From NCBI GenBank assembly GCA_021464415.1, contig JAKCWG010000963.1, forward strand, positions 372,001-436,000: a stretch of 64,000 bases of DNA. The letters run 5' to 3'. The position numbers and the translations under genes were made by a program. Under the pieces are notes generated by a model, which worked only from the letters and a program-made list of their open reading frames with translations, made no database searches and had not been told where the DNA came from. Below are positions 59,533 through 64,000 of the stretch, in pieces. How positions within the stretch are numbered: the first letter of the stretch is position 1; each line of letters begins with the position of its first letter. Source of the DNA: Lonicera japonica. Taxonomy: Eukaryota > Streptophyta > Magnoliopsida > Dipsacales > Caprifoliaceae.

Positions 59533-61772
59533 TGTAATACCCCGTTCAATCGCATTACTACAATTACCGTAATTCGTTCGTCAATTTCATCTCGGGTGGT
59601 GAATTATAGATTTATGGATAATCTTATTGTTCTAGCAATTCATTTTAGTTGTAATGGTATACTTGCATGTGTGTAAGTGGTTGTTTCATAATTCAGATGG
59701 TTTGAATTATTATCGGGTTGTGAATCGTGCGTTTTGGTTTTACGTGATTCATCGATTTTAGCCAACTTTGAGGTATCGTAACTTTTCCATTCCTTCCCCA
59801 ATTAAGCCCCCGTTTGCGCCTGTGTTTAGTATTTGATCCAACCTAACACTTTCGTGTTTTGGCCAGAAGCTAATTCATGCTTTTCGTTGGTCAAAACAGT
59901 GCGCAAAGTAAGTGAGGCGTAAAAATCTGTTCATTCGGTAGCGCTTCGACAGAGCGCTTTCTTCAACGAATTTATGGGAATTATTCATCCATAATTTGAG
60001 GATACTTATAATTAGGAAGTTGTAGAACTTTGAATTAGATTTCTGTGGACATAAGGATCACCTCAATCGGAGTTCCGAGCAAGAAGTTATGACCAAAATA
60101 CGAACAGTGCTCCAGATCCAAAATGCATGTGCGGGCAGTGGACCCCATGATCGATCATGGGGAGACCATGATCGATCATGGTACAACAGTAAGTCAGTTT
60201 TGGCCATTTTTATGCCATTTTAAGCTCCCTCCTCCCCTATTTTCGAGCCACAACTTTAAGAGGGAGTTAGAGAGAGTTGAGAGCTCATTTCTAAGGGGTT
60301 TTGGAGAGGTTTTCATCTAAATTTCAACCTATAAACAAGCCTCCATCTTAATCTTCTACATCCTCTCTTCCTCCATGGCTAGGGCTCAAACCAAAGAATT
60401 GGAAATTTTGCGATTCAACGGCTCGTAGCTCGATTCAGCCTTCCAAACTCGAGGATTAAGCTTCATAGAGGTGGGAATCTAATTCTAAAACTTGTTTTCC
60501 AACTTATTACTACTTGATTATGATTTTACCTCTTGATTACATATAAACCTAACATATCAAAAGAGGTTTTTCAATTATACGTTGAAATTGATGCTTTGTA
60601 TGAACTGAATGGCCTATATATGGTTTAAATCACATGATTGAACAAAGAATTAAGGCTATTCATGTGATTTATACAAAAACCCACTTGGAACCCACTTTAT
60701 TATTGAATATCCTTACTATATGCTAAGTGTCTACTCTTGAGGGTTCAAGTGGTGGTTTTTATATTATGAAACACATGTTTATGAGTTATTGAAGTAAATG
60801 GAATGATTAATACGATATTTCTCCCACTAACTACATATTGATGTTGTGTTTGATAAATGAAAAGTAGTTACATGGCATAATTGTCTCTTATATGAGCCTG
60901 TCAGTGTTATTGAGATATACGTTAGCACTAGTCCATGATCGGTCCCAGGTTTGGTCTCTAACAATTGGGGCCGTAAGTTGGGACAAAGCGCCCCTAGGTG
61001 AAAGACCCGAAACCGTGCACGGAAAATAACGAGAGGCCCTGCTGCCGCGTGGTTGAAAGGCCACGAAATGCAGACCTGGTTGTACGCTTGGATAGTGGTG
61101 AGATTTATGAGATTATGGATCGAGGCTTGTGAAATGAATGTATGTTAATTATGCCATAGGATTACTTGATATCGGTTATAAATTGTCTGTGGGTTTTAAA
61201 GGTACTTTAACGAAATGGAAACAAGGTTTTTCCTTGAATATTATATATATGTATGAAGGATTTATTTTATATCACCATACAAAAGGATTTCTAAGTATTG
61301 TTTTCACACAAAATCTATTATATGATTCCCACTGAGTCCTTTCGACTCACCTAATTACTTTCCATACAGATTCTTCGCAGGTTCTTCTGGGAAAGAAAGA
61401 GGGAGGACGAAGCTTCATAGATCGCCTCACTACCACAACCTAAACGTGGGTCTTTCACGATAGAAGGACCATCATTCCTTAACACCATAAAATGTTATAT
61501 GTGTATTGTACTTATGCTTGAACTTACGTAGATGTCATGGAAACTGTACATTTTGTACTTGGGACCTCGTTGGAGGCTAGTTGTTTATTTATATTAAATC
61601 ATTTGCTTTATGGACAAATTTTACAGAATGTGTCATGTCTGTGCTATTTGGAATGTAAATTTTTAAGTGTTCCACATGAAACTAAGTTTCGTTAACCCGC
61701 CGTTGCGTACGGCACCGTGATTAACCGGGTTCCGGAGGATAAATCCTCTTAACAGGATTCGGGGCGTCACAT
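59533..61772 (+). mobile_element. Solo Tekay-type LTR, forward, TSD TAACT
   Basis: Starts TGTAATACCCCG and ends GGGGCGTCACA, with perfect TAACT duplications at 59528-59532 and 61773-61777. The empty site is seen in the 5' copia LTR at about 51077 (CCCATAACTTCTTG). 2,240 bp, no coding region. It holds one ~56-bp GC-rich unit (near 61030) and a palindrome pair. Confidence 0.95.
60143..60182. promoter_or_regulatory. Palindrome pair, solo Tekay LTR
   Basis: CCCCATGATCGATCATGGGG (60143-60162, perfect 20-mer) and ACCATGATCGATCATGGT (60165-60182, perfect 18-mer), centres 21 bp apart. A TATA-like CATTTTTATG follows about 30 bp later. Confidence 0.65.
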
Positions 61773-62440
61773 AACTTCTTGTAACCACTTCAAACGGCCA
61801 TAATCTTTTACAAGCTATTTATATGTGGCCTTAGACACATTTTTTGACACTTGAATGATCACACAAACTCATTTTACACATATCTTCATTATTCAAGTAT
61901 ACAAGCTATTGCATTGACCATACTCTTCATATTTGAGCTTATTTCTTGATCAATCTTGATATCTCTTAGTGTGAGATTCATTTGTAATTTCTCAAACACT
62001 TAAGAGCTATTGTACATTGGTGTTAGCCACCTAAACTTATTCAATTCATATTTGTGAGAGGTGTTTCTCATAGAATAGCAAGGGTGAATTCTTGTGTGAG
62101 TATTGAGAGCAACTCAATACTTGTAAGAGTGTGTGAGAAGAATACACTTGTAGATGTTTGATCTTCACCCGGAAAAAGATTGATATTATTGGATATTCTC
62201 GGGGAACTAATAGAGCGCGGAAGTAGGGGCTAACAAGCTGAACTGTGTGGACAAAAAGTCTTCAACTTCTATTGGTTCAATCTTTCTATCTCTTGCTTTC
62301 TTATATATTGCTATTGTGTTTGGAATTACCTTTGTATCTTGATTGATATTGACATTAAATATTTTTAAAACGTTTTTAAAAATTCGATTAAGTTTCAAAA
62401 ACCCTATTCACCCTCCCTCTAGGGTATTTTCCAACCTATA

Positions 62441-64000
62441 GTATTTGATAACAGTCTTTTGTTGAATGACCGTTGTAGCCTGTTCGGCTATGAAAGCATC
62501 ATGTGGGATATTTGTCCTCCACTTGACAGTACATAAGTCTTTCAAGAACTTAGCATACGAAGGGATTTGCTTGATAGCAGTAAGGAATGGAATGTTGATA
62601 TGAACATTTTGGAATACTTCCTTGATCTCATCAAAGTACTTTGCTTTGGTGGTCAATGCTGACCTATCAGGAAAGGGTACCCGAGGCACATAAATTGTTT
62701 CCTTAGGTTGAGTCCCTTCTTTTTTCTTGAGTGAAACTTTGGAATCCTCCTTTGACAGATTTGTATCTTGAACCACAACTTCTGGTTCACTAGGAGGGAA
62801 TTTGGGAATGATAAATATATCATTCTCAATGGAATCATTAGATATTTTAACATGATTGTCAATTTTCTGCCCTGATCTTAAGGTGTGACAAACTTCAACT
62901 CACCTTGAAATTGGTCTTGACTAGAAAAGGAACCAACCTCATACACAAGCTCTTTGCTATTACCTTTTGGATTAACAATTGGTTGACTAGGGAATTTACC
63001 CTTGTCTCTCTCAGCAGTTAATTGACTCAACTATTGTTGCATTTGTTGGATTGCCTGAGAGGTGCTTTGAGTATGGGCATTAAGTGTTTATTGTTGTTGC
63101 ATGAGAATCTGCAACATAAGGTCTTCGAGAGCTGGTTTCGATTGCTAATGAGGGGCATCATATGGAAGTTGAGAAACCAACTCTCTACTAGCACTTAACT
63201 GAGGCGCAGAGCCATAAGAATGACTAGATGAATGGACAATCTGTTGATTTCCCAAATGGTTTCCAAAACGATGGCGATCATTTAGAAACTAGTTTGGGTT
63301 CTGCCTAGCTTGGGCTTGTAAACCTGGAGGACCCTTAACTTGAGGTTGCGAATGTTGCGGATTCGAAGATTGATCTTACTGCCAAGAGAAGTTAGGATGG
63401 TTCCTCCACTCAGAATTGTATGTCTGGTTGAAACTAGTTGGATTGGGTTTCCTAAAGTTGTTGAATTCAAAGGCTTGTTCCATAATTGACTCAGGTTCAG
63501 GAAAGAAGGTTGGGCATGAGTGAGCTGTATGGTGTACACTAGAACAGACAGTGCATGGAAATGTGTTGGGCTCACTGTGGATACTCATGCCTGGAGTAGG
63601 CTCAACAGTTTTCTTTTGCATTGAACAGGCTAAAACCTCAACTTTTATCAATACCGTGATGAGGGCATTTGATAATGAAATCCGGAAATCTATCCCATGC
63701 TTCATAAAATTGTTCATTGTCCTTTTGACGAAAATCTTGGATGGACTATCGCATTTCATTTGTTTGATTCATTTGGTAGAATTTTGACATGAACTTTTTG
63801 GCTAATTGATCCCATGAGCGAATTGAATGTTATGGCAAAGAATTAAGCCACAAAGAAGCTTTATCATGAAGGGAGAAAGGGAACAACCTTAACCGAACAT
63901 TCTCATCATTTAGATTTTGGTTCTTAAAGGTTGCACACACATTGAGAAATTTTTCCAAATGAGGGTATGGACTCTCTCGGTCTAAGCCATGAAAACTGGG
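62441..64000 (-). pseudogene. gag: Gag of old Athila-like element, partial at window edge
   Basis: Minus strand, reading from 64000 down. At 63760-64000 the gag core appears (FHGLDRESPYPHLEKFLNV, then LRLFPFSLHDKASLWLNSLP), with a stop soon after. At 63376-63759 an open frame holds the knuckle remnant CTVCSSVHHTAHSC and the phrase WRNHPNFSW. A decayed Q-rich stretch follows. At 62441-62776 the conserved block HINIPFLTAIKQIPSYAKF leads to the copia insertion. Protease resumes at 50376. The 5' LTR and leader lie beyond the window. Confidence 0.85.

Larger units (their letters stand above)
50377..62440 (+). mobile_element. Complete SIRE-like Ty1/copia element, TSD GTATT
   Basis: LTRs at 50377-51751 and 58812-62440 (the second holds a 2,240-bp solo LTR). 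GTATT duplications lie at 50372-50376 and 62441-62445. Internal order is primer-binding site, gag, protease, integrase, RT, RNase H, ORF3, polypurine tract; integrase before RT defines copia. Length is 12,064 bp, about 9.8 kb without the insertion. Long LTRs, a large gag with extended tail and a third ORF fit the SIRE/Maximus group. Stops and frameshifts make it defective. Confidence 0.94.
58812..62440 (+). mobile_element. Copia 3' LTR, split by a solo LTR
   Basis: LTR sequence lies at 58812-59532 and 61778-62440, with TAACT counted once. Without the insertion it is about 1,384 bp. Differences from the 5' LTR are scattered (a few percent by eye), apart from an 18-bp palindromic unit. The TATTTATA box lies at 61816-61823, now 2.3 kb from its palindromes. 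Confidence 0.92.

Overview
This is a piece of a plant nuclear genome, most likely a eudicot. It is AT-rich and consists almost entirely of LTR retrotransposons inserted into one another. The plant assignment rests on Ty3/gypsy elements of Athila, Tat/Retand and Tekay type, on Ty1/copia elements of SIRE-like and Tnt1-like type, and on their plant-type primer-binding sites. I found no convincing host gene, tRNA, rRNA or CRISPR array. Clade names come from motifs read by eye, not from a database search.

Layout. 1-9227: Tekay-type LTRs, including one reverse LTR (2055-5709) nested in another. 9228-11571: leader and LTR of a Tnt1-like copia element, reverse strand. 11572-14740: unassigned DNA, a probable CACTA transposon end and an old Athila-type LTR. 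14741-20663: Athila 3' noncoding DNA, a Tat-type LTR with leader (reverse), a repeat-rich stretch and a second Tat LTR (forward). 20664-26661: a reverse Tekay LTR split by a complete solo LTR (20905-22909, target duplication AAGGC), Tekay-type 3' noncoding DNA, and a reverse SIRE-like LTR next to a gag remnant. 26662-29768: a second Tnt1-like copia LTR, leader and gag stub. 29769-64000: an old reverse-strand Athila-like element broken by two complete younger elements. These are a forward Athila element (35310-48938, duplication ATTGC, inside the reverse transcriptase) and a forward SIRE-like copia element (50377-62440, duplication GTATT, between gag and protease). Each younger element carries a solo LTR of another family: Tat at 44556-45891 (GATGG) and Tekay at 59533-61772 (TAACT).

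How the parts work together. The Athila and copia elements keep matched LTRs, primer-binding site, polypurine tract and gag-pol order, but stop codons and frameshifts make both defective. Each also has a third gene (ORF3) downstream of pol. The two ORF3 products look related although the elements belong to different superfamilies.

Main observation. Several unrelated LTR families carry clusters of family-specific 12-20 bp perfect palindromes upstream of the promoter: CCAAGATCGATCTTGG, CCATGATCGATCATGG, CATCAGTCGACTGATG, TGTAGTCGACTACA and CCAACCGTACGGTTGG. Most lie in pairs with centres 17-24 bp apart. In both ORF3-bearing elements the element's own palindrome recurs between pol and ORF3. The old Athila-like host element shows neither palindromes nor ORF3. 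I propose, as inference only, that palindrome and ORF3 form a self-recognition module (transactivation or anti-silencing) used by different retrotransposons.
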